Part shown: piece by piece, positions 11,560-22,640 of the stretch
Numbering within the stretch: the first letter of the stretch is position 1
Layout: each line of letters begins with the position of its first letter
NCBI RefSeq assembly: GCF_021730395.1
Contig: NC_069364.1
Location: forward strand, 83,657,972 to 83,721,971
Source of the DNA: Mercenaria mercenaria
Taxonomy: Eukaryota > Mollusca > Bivalvia > Venerida > Veneridae
Direction of reading: 5' to 3'
Length of the DNA stretch: 64,000 nucleotides
Notes under the pieces: generated by a model
Seen by the model: the letters and a program-made list of their open reading frames with translations, nothing else
What the model was told of the DNA's origin: nothing
Databases searched by the model: none
Program-made: the position numbers and the translations under genes

Positions 11560-12035
11560 ACCGAGATATTTGTGAACAGAACAAAACAGAACAAATACTT
11601 TATTAAGACTTAGTACATCGTCTGCGAAACATATCCTTTACATATATAATGCAAACGTGACAATAAACATGGCATAAGGAATACTGTATATTTAGTATTT
11701 TAGACTTGAATATATTTACAGATACAATAGAAAACATGTGGAGAATGAACATGAAATATCATCGTTCGACAGTTACAATTACATTTCTGATAGTTAGAGC
11801 TTCCGTTACATATCTAGATAATTGAATAAGTTCGGTTTTGTTATTAGAATTTAGGAGCTGTATAAACTTATACGCTGTAGGACGTCTAAAATATTTACTA
11901 TTTAAGAATGTCTTTTTAATATCAGCGTAACATCTATATATATACAAACAAAATGGTATTCGTCTTCAAAGTCTAAATTATTGCAACATAGACAATATCT
12001 TTCCTCCCGAGGAATTTGATTTCTAATATATCTGC
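11560..12035 (-). mobile_element. LINE 3'-end remnant (ORF2 C-terminus)
   Basis: From 12035 downward the minus strand reads TGRYIRNQIPREERYC and LCCNNLDFEDEYHFVC, a C-x2-C...H...C pattern usual at the C-terminus of Jockey/I-type ORF2 proteins. A frame change near 11940 separates it from RRPTAYKFIQLLNS and the end of the protein at about 11759. The following 3' UTR holds AATAAAG close to a GTTCTGTTTTG repeat near 11570-11600. At least one frameshift; no RT domain is left. Confidence 0.7.
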
Positions 12036-12044
12036 CAGTCTGTA

Positions 12045-12300
12045 TTCTGGTCTGCACTGTTCGCTATTTAGTCAGTAAATTTCCAGTGAACACCCCATCA
12101 AATAATAAATGGTACTGCCCAAATTGAATGATGGACCAGTCCATTTTAGAAATTTAGCATGGCAAGAAACATAACTCCATCCTGCTTTTTGCAAGAGTTA
12201 TGGCCCCTTTTGATCTTAGAAAATATCAGATTTATTGATTAAGTTTTATATTTAGGTCAACTTCTCTCCTAAACTATCAAAGCTATTGTTGTAAGAGTTA
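12045..12300 (+). repeat. Composite of two interspersed repeats
   Basis: 12050-12165 matches the second half of the 10632 repeat (TGCACTGTTCGCTATTTAGT, ACTGCCCAAATTGAATGAT). 12166-12300 matches the unit of the 54.3 kb tandem element (ACTCCATCCTGCTTTTTGCA, TTAGAAAATATCAGATTT, CTAAACTATCAAAGCTATTG). Confidence 0.65.
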
Positions 12301-13851
12301 AATTCACTCAAAAACAAATACTTATTTATACCGTCCGAATGATCAAACATATATATGAATCCATAGTCATTATGCTACTATATCCTGTCCACACGGTACA
12401 TTCTTTGCAAAATGTAAAGAAAACAACAAAGGCATATGTTACATTTATTCTACTTTAGCTGGAACAAAGAAGGACAATTTCTTTGTGTTTTAGTTATATA
12501 TAGATTTATCATTGAAATTGGGGCTTCAATGATAAAACGTGTGTTATCGAAGCTTATATTTATTTTGTATCAAATAGCTTTTCACTTTTGATTAATTTGA
12601 TCCAATATATTTATTCTTATCGTGCCATATATCTATTAGGAAAACTTATTTTTAAAAGTTATGTCAGCACAGTGTTTTGCGTCGTAAAATGGATTTAAAG
12701 TAAGAAACCCCAATATAATAACAATGAAAATATACATATTTTTGTGCGGAACTTAACTAGGGTAGACACGTCTTGCTGATTAATTTCTGACAGAAAATGA
12801 GTGCAGGTATTAAATTTTCAAATTATACTTAATCACATAAAAACCTCACAGTTCAATGTTTTAGTACTTTTATCATGCAATGTGGACAAATACATATTTC
12901 TGTCTACCTTTGATAAATCTATTTTGATAAATACAAGTAAAAAGTTATAAAACAATTTTACGAGACAAAGAAACTGATCAATATATGTATGATACATACA
13001 AGAAAAGTTTGTTATAGTACATGTTAATTTACGCACTGGACAATACACGGCTGAAAAATACGTAATGTTTCAAATAAACAGCGTACAGTGCCCGAAGTAA
13101 TAGCGCAACATCGCGATATGTTTAAAACAATTTCCTTTAAACATAATTTGATAACCGTTAGAAAACATAGCTCCTAATCTTCAATGACTGACAAGGTTGG
13201 CTGTGTGTAAAAGCCAGTCAGCAACCCGTTTATTATGCACATAAATGAGACTGGAATATCTACGAATTGCGCTTACTGGTATACCATCGACTAAGCACGT
13301 GGTAAGGAGAAGCACTTCAATTTAGAAAGAGTCTGTTTGGGTTTATGTACTGCTACAGCTGTTCCCAGTTTGCCAGTGCATTTGCGATTGCTCGGGAAGC
13401 TCGAACACTTTGGTATTTTTTCTGTTAAAGAAAAATCTTATCGTTAAACCGAACCGTTGAGACGGACAAGAATGACACATTTCATCTCAAGACAATTGAA
13501 AAAGAATGATAGATTTAGACGATGCTATAACAAAGACCATTGCTTTAAGAATGACTAAACAAAGAAATTTAAGTGACTGCCTTATCAAGTGTTTTTCGTT
13601 CAGTTACGTTTTTCACGCAAAAACCCATTTTGTAAAATTATTGATATTCGTGGGTGACAAAGTTTCGTTGATGTTTTTAGTTTTCATCATTCTCAACAAA
13701 TATGTAACCCCATCATTTTAATACCGAAGCTTGAAATTCACGAATTCATATTCAACAAAATTAGCCATTTTGCCAAAACCCCACGGAATTGCACGTCAAT
13801 GAAACAAAATGACTTCGCAGTATCATCATATAGCAGCTAATTTGTACAAAT
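12301..13851. other. AT-rich intergenic DNA
   Basis: No exon, RNA gene or paired repeat was identified. The frame at 13506-13721 (71 codons) has no recognisable motif. This stretch is the nearest 5' flank of the ninjurin gene apart from the MITE at 13852. Confidence 0.45.
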
Positions 13852-14086
13852 GAGCCGTGCCATGAGAAAACCAACATAGTGGGTTTGCGACCAGCATGGA
13901 TCCAGACCAGCCTGCGCATCCGCGCAGTCTGGTCAGGATCCATGCTGTTCGCTTTAAAAGCCTATAGCAATTAGAGAAACCGTTAGCGAACAGCATGGAT
14001 CCTGACCAGACTGCGCGGATGCGCAGGCTGGTCTGGATCCATGCTGGTCGCAAACCCACTATGTTGGTTTTCTCATGGCGCAGCTC
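13852..14086. mobile_element. Foldback MITE (GAGCC family), copy 1, 235 bp
   Basis: Almost the whole element is one palindrome. GAGCCGTGCCATGAGAAAAC at the left is mirrored by TTCTCATGGCGCAGCTC at the right. Inner arms carry GCGACCAGCATGGATCCAG and GTCAGGATCCATGCTGTTCG with a loop near 13958-13985. AAAT flanks both ends (13848-13851, 14087-14090), a 4-bp target duplication. Other copies are at 26736 (also 235 bp), 41639 and 44237. No coding capacity. It sits about 590 bp upstream of the ninjurin start codon. Confidence 0.9.
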
Positions 14087-14672
14087 AAATGTACTACTGT
14101 TTTACACGAGTGTGTGATCATATTGAATTTATTATACGAATAAAACAATAAACTGCGAGGATCTGTCGAAATCAGATTGCAACATATATTAGATATAAAA
14201 AAAGTCACAAATCAATATAATTTCAAGCTGAAATTTGAAGAGCGGTAAATAGAAATGTTGAAACAGATAGTTACGTAGTATTTCCTTTGCCTGATCAACA
14301 CACAATTTCAAAGATTAGATTGGTGGCTTCTTTAATGAATTAGACCAATAATTATATCTTGTAGCTGCCTAAATGTCGAAACAACCAACATTCTTCTTTG
14401 ACGTAACTGTAATTACGCTCGACAATTTCCTTGCTATAATGTAATCTCCAAAAAAATCTACTTCGGTATTTTTCGGCCGTAACTATAGCGGTTTCCCGTA
14501 TTAGCCTGGAAATACCATATCACATACGGAGAAAACATTATCAAATGGAGGCACAATCTGAATGCTTGATTCGGTCGACAACAGAAAACGCTTAGTTTCC
14601 GTTACTGCTTTTGTCCTATTACATTTGTGGAAATCCCATTTCATTCGTTTTGAACTATATTGACAAACCATC

Positions 14673-16105
14673 ATGCAAAAAAAGAATGACATTTTTGTAG
14701 ACAGCGCATTGAATGGTGGCCCAAAAGAAATGGGATATGAGAGCGGTATGACCGCACTTCCGGCAGCAGATAATACAGCAGCGAAAGCACCTGAAGACAA
14801 GGCGGATACATTGACTGTACATATGAATAGTGTTCATCTAGGAGAGGAAGAAGTTGATACAGGCAAGGTATCTACAATAAGTTGAATATGTTGATTAACA
14901 AAACCGCTATATTTTGTAGTAGGGAATCTCCAACTTTGCTATTAAATGTAAAGTAAATTGAACTAAAAATTGGTATTTGTTAAGGTCGCGGCCACATAGC
15001 ACAGGAGGTGGTTTGGGTTCTACAGGGTGTCGATCGAAACTTCTCATCACACTAGTTCAAATAAATTTACACCTTTCAGCACAATCGAGTTCAAATGAAT
15101 AAATGTAAATAGTACTATAGTATAAATTAAGGTTATTAACTGGGCTAAAGATAAGAATGTATAGATGCGGACTAATTAGAGACACTGCTTTTTTACTGTC
15201 GTATTATATATGAAACACTTTACTGTTTAATAGTTTTCTGTAATTAACTTACAGAAGTTTTGGTTTAGCTGTTGCATTAGAACAAATGTTTTGAAAAAAA
15301 AATGAAGTAATACAGCCTCTTAAAACAAATCAGTTTGACTTAAAAAAATCTCCTGAAATTGTGTCGTTGCTCATCATAGAAAGTAGGGAACAATACTGCA
15401 GATACAGAGATGAAACGAGTTCAATTAACCGGTAAGTTTTTTTTCTCCACGACTTTTTGGCTGGAGATAACTATTAGTGTCCTGGAACCAAACGATGTTT
15501 TGTCTGCATATGGCTCATATCTAAAACGTTATGAGTCGCTTGTGGTGAACAAGTAACCAAATTCTCTGAAAGAAATGATATAAATTTGAAAAACGTGAAA
15601 ACCCCATATCGAAGAAAGAAACGGTCAAAACAGCCAATTTATTCCTATATATAAAACACGAACATATTGCATTAACAAAATTTAGTTTAACTAAATGAAA
15701 ACACTTTTTTTTCAGAACCTACAACCTGCCCCAGCTCCTAACGCTTATGTTGGTAAGCGCAACTTTATTCACCAACTGATGGACGTCGCTCTTATGATGG
15801 CCAATGTGTCTCAGCTAAAAGCACTTCTTGCCTCGGAGAACAACAAATACTACTACCTTCTCCTCACATTCATTTGCATGTCTATCGGCCTGCAAGTAAT
15901 TTTCACCATCTGCATGCTAGTTATCTGGTCTGTCGAAAAAACTCTGGAAGAACAAAGCAAACCTGAAATATTACCTAAAGAACCAGGTCCACAAATAGAA
16001 CGGAAGAAATGGCTTGCCCAATGGCTGGACAGATCTGGCAGTATTCTCGTTCTCTTTATAATTGTGTCAAACGTTTTCATCGCTGGATTTGGTGTGGAAA
16101 GTTAG
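14673..16105 (+). CDS. Ninjurin family protein (two exons)
   Basis: Exon 1 is 14673-14867 (65 codons), ending GGCAAG before GTATCT. Exon 2 is 15716-16105, preceded by a T-rich tract and TTCAG. The 848-bp intron is phase 0. The joined protein is 194 residues. Residues 1-73 are a polar, probably disordered tail; 76-110 match the amphipathic helix region of ninjurins (KRNFIHQLMDVALMMANVSQ); 111-137 and 172-194 are the two membrane segments, ending AGFGVES much as vertebrate NINJ1 ends in AFGVQK. The basic pair K79-R80 and D88 align with basic residues and an aspartate reported as important for NINJ1 assembly. Known role of the family: plasma-membrane rupture during lytic death, and adhesion. The inter-helix loop (about 138-171) is longer than in vertebrates. 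The ATG at 14673 is the first in the open exon; an upstream non-coding exon is possible. An AATAAA lies 17 bp after the stop, probably too close to serve. Confidence 0.88.
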
Positions 16106-17515
16106 AACAACAGCAGCCCAAAATAAACCATTAAATGTTACAAAGGACAACACAGTTCTACAAAGCCGTAATAAACGCCTTTCGACGATATTTCTAAAAA
16201 TGACACAGAATAAGATAACTTTTGAATTATATTTACAAACGAATCTAGACGAAATACAATATGCAAAATTATTCAAATTCATTCGAAATTTATATACATG
16301 TATATACATGTATGTATGATAAGGAAATCCGTTTTGTAAACCCACTACATTGTTGGTCGTAGTTCCAATGATTTATAGTTAAACTTGTGCTTAGTTGATA
16401 GGTAGCGAAAGGGACACTTAAATTAATGCCGCAACTTTCATAATTGTTTCTGTGATATTTGATTTGAAGAATAATTGCGTTTGTCTCACTGCAATGTATT
16501 TCATGCTGAATTTTACACTTCAACGAATATGGCTACATTGTCGCCATCTGAATGATGCAATGTGATTACAAATGACTGTGTCCTTATATTTTGGTGCCAC
16601 AGAAAACGTTGCCTTTGTCTGGTAATTATTGTTTAGCAACAACTCAACATTTTAGATGTATGTGACTGTAACTGAGTCTACATGAAAATGGAACATTAGC
16701 ACAGACTGACTGTTGTAATAACTTTGGTGGTATTAGAGTATGTACACATATACAAGAACAATCTGTTTCGTAGTCAATGACTTTCTTATTTTGTAAGTTT
16801 CTGTTGTCTTACGGGTTTAAAGTGTATGTAAATATGAATTATCTGTTTTGTATGCTTTCTTACAATTTGTTTTTTAATCAGTCATCCATAATGCTGTATA
16901 AGAAGTGTAACTATTACTTGGATGTTGTGTTTTTTCCTTTGACAAATCAAACTTTATTATTAAATCGAAATCAAATTATTTTTCTCATTTATTTACAATT
17001 TTATATCATCTTTAGCTTCAAAATTGATTTGACAAATAAAATTACTAAAACTCCTAATCAGATGGTGGAGATCTTAGATACATTTTGAAAGGATTTAATG
17101 TAATTAGTGTCGACTAAATAGGTATTCACATCCATATATAATTGATTACATAGACAATATCGCGCGTGTCTATTGCAAAATTCCGTTCGTTTAGCGTCAT
17201 AATATCGGATATGTGTGTCTATAATCAAATCATATCGGATTGTCAAGTATTTTCGAATGTTGTCATGGGTACAAACAACAGATTGGATACAAAGACACAA
17301 ATATATGTACGAACGAGTAATAGTTGTATATTTAAAACAAGAACGACGTTTACGGGTCCATTCAAGACTGCAACGAAACTGTAATGAAAACCGTTTCTAT
17401 ATGATTTCGAGTTTCATTAAAATCTATGTGGCTCATTCAAATATGCCACGGACTCTGCCGTTGTAGAACGTATTGTAATATAATGTTATTAATCAAGCAA
17501 TTTCATAATGGCCTT
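16106..17515. other. 3' flank of ninjurin 1, AT-rich, no gene seen
   Basis: Several AATAAA hexamers (16122, 16170, near 17030) could end the ninjurin transcript; I cannot choose among them. TATACATG repeats lie at about 16290-16318. The open frame 16777-17088 is AT-driven and hydrophobic without family motifs and is not called. Confidence 0.45.
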
Positions 17516-17592
17516 GTTATTTGTCCAAAGGTTGTCGTATTGGCTCGAGGCCGTAGGCCGAGGGCCAATACGACTGCCCGAGGACAAATAAC
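17516..17592. repeat. Perfect-stem hairpin with CGAGGC core
   Basis: TTATTTGTCC pairs with GGACAAATAA, and GTCGTATTGGC with GCCAATACGAC, around CTCGAGGCCGTAGGCCGAG. The core resembles that of the hairpin at 31525-31567 (CCGAGGC...GCCGAGG), though the outer stems differ. Confidence 0.75.
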
Positions 17593-17678
17593 TAGGTAAT
17601 ATTATTATTCAACTTTCGACTGTTGGCGGTAAAAGTATAAGAACTTTGTGAGTTACCTTATGGTAGCTCTGCACGTTA

Positions 17679-17900
17679 TACCACAGTCACACATATGGCG
17701 CGGATAGCTACGTTTAGCTACGGACAGAAACGTAGTAATCCGTATCGATCCGTACTTGAGCCGTACGGACTGGTACGGATTGATACGGGTTACTACTTTA
17801 AGGTACGACTCAGGTACGGATCGTTACGGATCGATACGGATTACTACGTTTCTATCCGTGGCTAGACGTAGCTATCCGCGCCGTATGTGTGACTGGGGTA
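17679..17900. mobile_element. 222-bp palindromic MITE with TA ends
   Basis: The left arm from CCACAGTCACACATATGGCG and the right arm ending CGCCGTATGTGTGACTGGGG are reverse complements over roughly 80 bp at about 90 percent. They continue through GCGGATAGCTACG and CGTAGTAATCCGTATCGATC. TA occurs at both edges. Tc1/mariner-type mobilisation is an inference from the TA. No coding capacity. Confidence 0.75.
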
Positions 17901-19296
17901 TTAAGGTGAAAGATCTTGACAAGTTGTTTAGACTCATTTTAGAAATCATAATCATTTTAGCCGGTAAAACTTAATGAGTTGTATGTAGGTACTAGAGAAT
18001 AATTTTTTAGAGATATTTTTGATGTGATATAATCAAGAGTAGATAGAACTTACCTTTGTTTTTTGAATGTCCTTTTTGAATTCTGATTTATTTTCTTTAG
18101 TGAGTTATCTTATCATATGAATTGTGGTAAAACTGCTTTTAAGTCATTTCCTTTTAGGCTGCATGCAACGAGACACAAAATTGTACACATATGTGTTGAT
18201 CAAGATAATACAACCAACCAAGCACATATAATACACTCCCATGCCTCGTTTAATTCTTATGCAGTTCACAACTGACACTCTTGGTCGCCAATTTATTCAT
18301 CCACTTTCCAGTATTTGAATCGCTATTTATCATTGCACAGATAGTCCATAATATCAAAATGTCTGCTAAAACTAAGTCTCATCCTTTAAATTAATCTGAG
18401 TTTCCGTATTTTCACATTATTTTCCTTGACAACTGCCAGAATTTCTGACAGGAAACACTTGCATTTTACACAGTACCGAATAAGTGAAAATATCGTTGTA
18501 ATCTATGATTGAAGGCGTACATCCGCTCAGTCATACTTGGTTATTACATGAACATGTCAGATTATTTTTTGTCAAAATGTGAAAAAAAACCTGTAATCTA
18601 TAAGGTTAAAGGTCAGTAATTCAAATCCTTCTTTGTTTCATATAAAAAACAACAACTTCAGATCGTCTTTACTTTTCTTTAGAGAACATCACTTTTTCCT
18701 ACACCTATTTTTCATGAAAGTTCTATCACAAATAAACGAAAAAATGAAAAGAAAATAGGGGGTTATGTAGTTCCTAGTGAAATGCCAGTCAGTTGTGGTC
18801 TGCTACCCTAAAAATGGCGCATATTTGTTCTCGTCCGCGCAGTAAACACCTACTTCCGGTTTCGATCTGCAAAACTTGCCATGTGGGGTGTATGAACATG
18901 AAAACCGTCTCATTTCATGCAGAATGTATTCTAGTAGTGAAAAATGGTGATTAAAGCACTCATTCTACACGAATTTGCGCAAAAAATGGGAAAATTAGGA
19001 TCTATTTATTATGGACTTCTTTCGAACACCACGGAAGCACATTTTCGACCGAATTACTGACCTTATTCCTATAACTCTGATGTAAAACAAAATGGCGTCA
19101 TTTAAAAATCTAACGGAAATGAGTTCTCCGTATTGGCCCTCTCTTTTAAACCAATCAAAATGCTTGAATTCCGTATTGGCCCTGTTTTCTCATATTGGCC
19201 CTGTTTTTCTCATATTGGCTCAGTTATGTTTTGTATTATTGTTTCATATGATGTTTGCAATATACAGTCTGTAATATTGTAAAGTTGAATAATAAT

Positions 19297-19819
19297 GTCT
19301 TATATTACATCTGTTGCCGCAGTAAATAACTGAAAGTTTGCTGAATACATTTCGAAAGACAGCACTGCAAAATTGGGCCAACTATCATGTAAATTTGTTT
19401 CCCGACAGACAATGGTAATCTTTTTTATGCATGTTTTAAAATGATATCTAATAGTTTTATACCTTAATGCCTTATTAACCACAATACTTCACTCAGTGTT
19501 AGGGTAAGTTACAAATCCGGGAAAGGATCATCCAGTTTACTTTACTGAAGGTGAAAGCTGTTTGTCTAAAATCGATATATTATGTTAAAATAAACAATGA
19601 ATAATTTTACTGAAGATGAGAATCTGACATATATCAAGTAAATCAATAAGTAATTATTCGTTCAAAATAATTCTGAGAAGACAATTTCTGAGTGTGTAGA
19701 GATGGAAAAAAAACTTCTTAAAATATTTTAAAGATTGTTTTAGCATTATTGTGAATGATAGCATGCAAAGTGTGTATTAGTTAAATGAATGAATAAATAC
19801 TTACACTATTAATAAAATA
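19297..19819. other. AT-rich spacer
   Basis: Nothing recognisable. Confidence 0.4.
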
Positions 19820-20066
19820 GGGGTCTCCAAGGCCGAGTAATTAAGGCCGCCGACTTCGAATCACTTGCCCCTATTCGATGCGGGTTCTGGGCGTTGAATT
19901 CTTTATGTGAGGACCACATCCAGCTGGTTTACGGAAGGTCAGTGGCTTTACCTAGGTGCCCCACCGTGATGAAATAATGCAAGGTTCTTCCTCCTCCATC
20001 AAAAGCTAGAAACTCGCCATATGACCTATAATTGTGTCGATGTGACGTTAAACCCAACAAAAACAG
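19820..20066 (+). repeat. tRNA-derived SINE, copy 2
   Basis: Head with GGCCGAGTAATTAAGG (damaged A box) and GCGGGTTCTGGGCG (damaged B box), then GAATTCTTTATGTGAGGA, TTTACGGAAGGTCAGTGG, GATGAAATAATGCA and a tail GTTAAACCCAACAAAAAC followed by A-rich DNA to about 20140. More diverged than the copy at 40620; no clear target duplication. Confidence 0.85.
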
Positions 20067-21121
20067 TAGCAGAAAACATACAAAAAAAAAACTAAAAAAA
20101 AAACCAACAAAAAAAAAAAACAACAAGAAAACAAACCAGTAATACAATACAGAAAAAGAACACGTGGATCAAAACATGTGTACGAATTAAAAAAACAAAC
20201 CTTTTTTTGTTCCTATATCATCTCACCAAAATCTTATAAAAACAGAAAAATAATAAATAGATTTCTTCTAAATAAAACTTGGCATAACAGACTTTTCTGA
20301 TCAAAACCGTCAAAAGCTTTAGATTTTAGTGACCATATTGCTTACAACTTGTATTCTTATGAACATAGATCCCGCAAAAGGAGATACTGTTTTCTAGCGT
20401 TGATATGATGTTAAATGATGCATCTTATCCAGCTGTTTATGACAAACAAATTCCCGGTCGGAATGTTGGGATAATACACGTGTATTAACGTCTGAAGAAG
20501 ACCATTGAAATGCTTGTGACCGAGACCGAAGGCATAAAAACATGACACGACGACTAAATGTACTGTTTTCTTATGTAATGACTTTACGATTCCGGTACAT
20601 TTCCAAATTCAGTCTGTTGTTCTTAGAAACGGTAAACATGTTTTAAATATCCATAACCGGGGTCAACAAATCAACAACAATATAACAAAAGCATGTACTG
20701 AAGGCTTTTTATTTCTCGTTACAAACATGACATTACCCATAATTTTGCATATTACTTAAAACATTTGGCAAACAGGAAAACGAACTTTACTTTCGAATTA
20801 TTCATACGAACACATTTCGAGTACGGATGAGTACGAACGTAATGACAAGCTATCAAAATTGATATGAACTGTGCGACAAAATAGAAAAAAAAAACAACAT
20901 ACCCATTGATACTTACCAAACACATGAATACGATTCCTAAAATCAAACAATCGCACAAGTTACACGCAATTCAAAATATTCATGGTTATCGACAAAAATG
21001 AACTACGCTGATGTTCAAAAAAGGTATGGAGCGAGTAAGTACATTGTTTGGAGGCAGTGCGATTTGGGTTGGTAACTGATAATGGATTAGATTGCATCGT
21101 GTTTGCTACAAAAAGGTTATT
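20067..21121. other. AT-rich intergenic DNA
   Basis: A-rich run at 20085-20140 probably extends the SINE tail. No other feature recognised. Confidence 0.4.
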
Positions 21122-21471
21122 AGGCCTAAAAAAAAATTCTTTGTTTCCGGTAACATGCTAAAAAAATTAGGGTAGGTAGGTCGGAAAAACTTTGTTTTTT
21201 GGATTTTTTTTGAAGGGAGACCTTTCGGAAATTATTTTTGTGTCAAAAAATGAATACAAATGGGGGGGGGGGGGGGTTGTGCCTCTCGAGCATCAGTAAG
21301 TTGATTTATAACATCACTGACCATGTTTAAAGCATAAAAAGTGCAGTATTGCAACTTTTTGTCAAAAAGTTGAAAAAAATGTTCTCCAAGGCCATAAAAA
21401 CATTTAGGGTCGGGCCAAAAATTTAGGGTAGGTCGGGATACCGGAAACAAACAATTTCTTTTTTACGCCTT
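21122..21471. mobile_element. MITE with inverted ends (AGGC...TTTGTTTCCGG)
   Basis: The left end (AGGCCTAAAAAAAAATTCTT, then TTTGTTTCCGGTA) is mirrored on the right by TACCGGAAACAAACAATTTC and TTTTTTACGCCT. Inside each end AGGGTAGGTAGGTCGG and its right-hand counterpart TTAGGGTAGGTCGGG occur. About 350 bp, no ORF. A G15 run lies at 21262-21276. Target duplication unclear. Confidence 0.65.
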
Positions 21472-21635
21472 ATGGAAGAAACAAGTCACAGATACCAGAT
21501 TTCCGTCTGCGCAAGGATATATCCGTTCCTGGAAAATCATTTCAAAAATAAAATCATGTATTAACAGTATGTGATTTGCCTTTTTTTTGTACACGATTTT
21601 TCCCCCTTTTAATACATGGGCGATTTCAGTAAAAA

Positions 21636-22640
21636 CAAGAGCTGTCACTATTGGTGACAAATGCCCCCGAAGCGTGCCCAAGAATGCTACAGTTGTCTGC
21701 GCAAATATCACATATCATTTCGTGACATTGACCTTGTCCTAAGAGACCCGGGTCTTAAGCGTGACACACCTTCTCAATATGGTTAACATTTGTTTCAAAT
21801 TATTTTCAAATCCCTTGATAAATGGCAGAGTTATGGACCAGACAAGAAACACCTCTGACTTTCAAGTGTGACCTTGACCTTGGAGCTAGGGGTCTGAATC
21901 TTGTGCATGACACTTCATCTCATTATAGGGAACATTTATGCCAAGTAATTTTAAAATCCCTTCATCGATGGCAGAGTTATGGACCGGAAAAGAAACAGAC
22001 CATGTTAACATTTAACATCTAAGTGTTACCTTGACCTTAGAGCTAGGGGTCTTGATCTTGCACATGACACGTCGTCTCATGATGGGGAACATTTATGCCA
22101 AGTAATTTTAAAACCCCTTGATGAATGGCAGAGTTATGGACCGGACACGAAATAGACACCGTTAACCTTTGATTTCTAAGTGTGACCGTGACCTTGGATC
22201 TAGGGGTATGGGTCTTGCGCATGACACGTCGTCTCATTATGGTAAACATTTATGCTAAGTTATTTATTAAATCCCTTTATGGATGGCAGAGTTATAGACC
22301 GGACACTAAACAGGCCGTGTTAACCTTTGCCCTCTAAGTGTGACCTTGACCTTGGTGCTAGGGGTTTGGGACTTGTGCATGACACGTTAGACGGACTCGA
22401 TTTAAGCCTTCCAAGAAGGGAATGGTCTTCCAGCCTACCATTCTGAATACTCTATTAATTCAGAAGACCTACTCAGAAGGTCTATTATGGTGAACATTTT
22501 TGCCAAGTTATTTCAAAATCCCTTTATGAATGGAAGAGTTACAGCCCGGACAAGAATTTACACGGACACACGGACGAACACACACGTGGACGGATGGACA
22601 GTGCGATTTTAAAATGCCCAGGTTCGGGGGGATTAAAGGT
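21636..22640 (+). repeat. Tandem-repeat element, 156-bp units (TGACCTTGACCTT family)
   Basis: Starts ACAAGAGCTGTCACTATTGG with AATGCCCCCGAAG and closes with AATGCCC...TTCGGGGGG near 22610-22632, so the ends are short inverted matches. Between them are five units beginning near 21727, 21869, 22025, 22181 and 22339, with 156-158 bp spacing for the later ones. Each has TGACCTTGACCTTGG-like, GCATGACAC and GGCAGAGTTATGGACCGGAC words. About 95 bp of unrelated, hairpin-containing sequence interrupts the last unit near 22390-22485. The layout (fixed ends around a tandem core) is like tandem-repeat-bearing non-autonomous elements known from bivalves. Confidence 0.85.

Larger units (their letters stand above)
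17516..19296. mobile_element. Possible non-autonomous element with 16-bp inverted ends
   Basis: ATTATTATTCAACTTT at 17601-17616 has a perfect reverse complement at 19281-19296. The word TATTGGC(C) appears in the left hairpin and four times near 19132-19219 on the right, which suggests both sides belong together. No target duplication or transposase frame was found, and a 222-bp palindrome sits inside. Weak assignment. Confidence 0.3.

Noticed and set aside
14990-15060. GTTAAGGTCGCGGCCACATAG as a SINE head in the ninjurin intron
   Set aside because: Only a few words fit; A and B boxes are not both present.
16777-17088. 103-codon hydrophobic frame downstream of ninjurin 1
   Set aside because: Phe/Tyr/Leu/Asn-rich composition as expected from AT-rich DNA; no conserved pattern.
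17756-17974. Repetitive YGLIRVTT/YGSIRITT peptide
   Set aside because: Encoded by the arms of the 222-bp palindrome.
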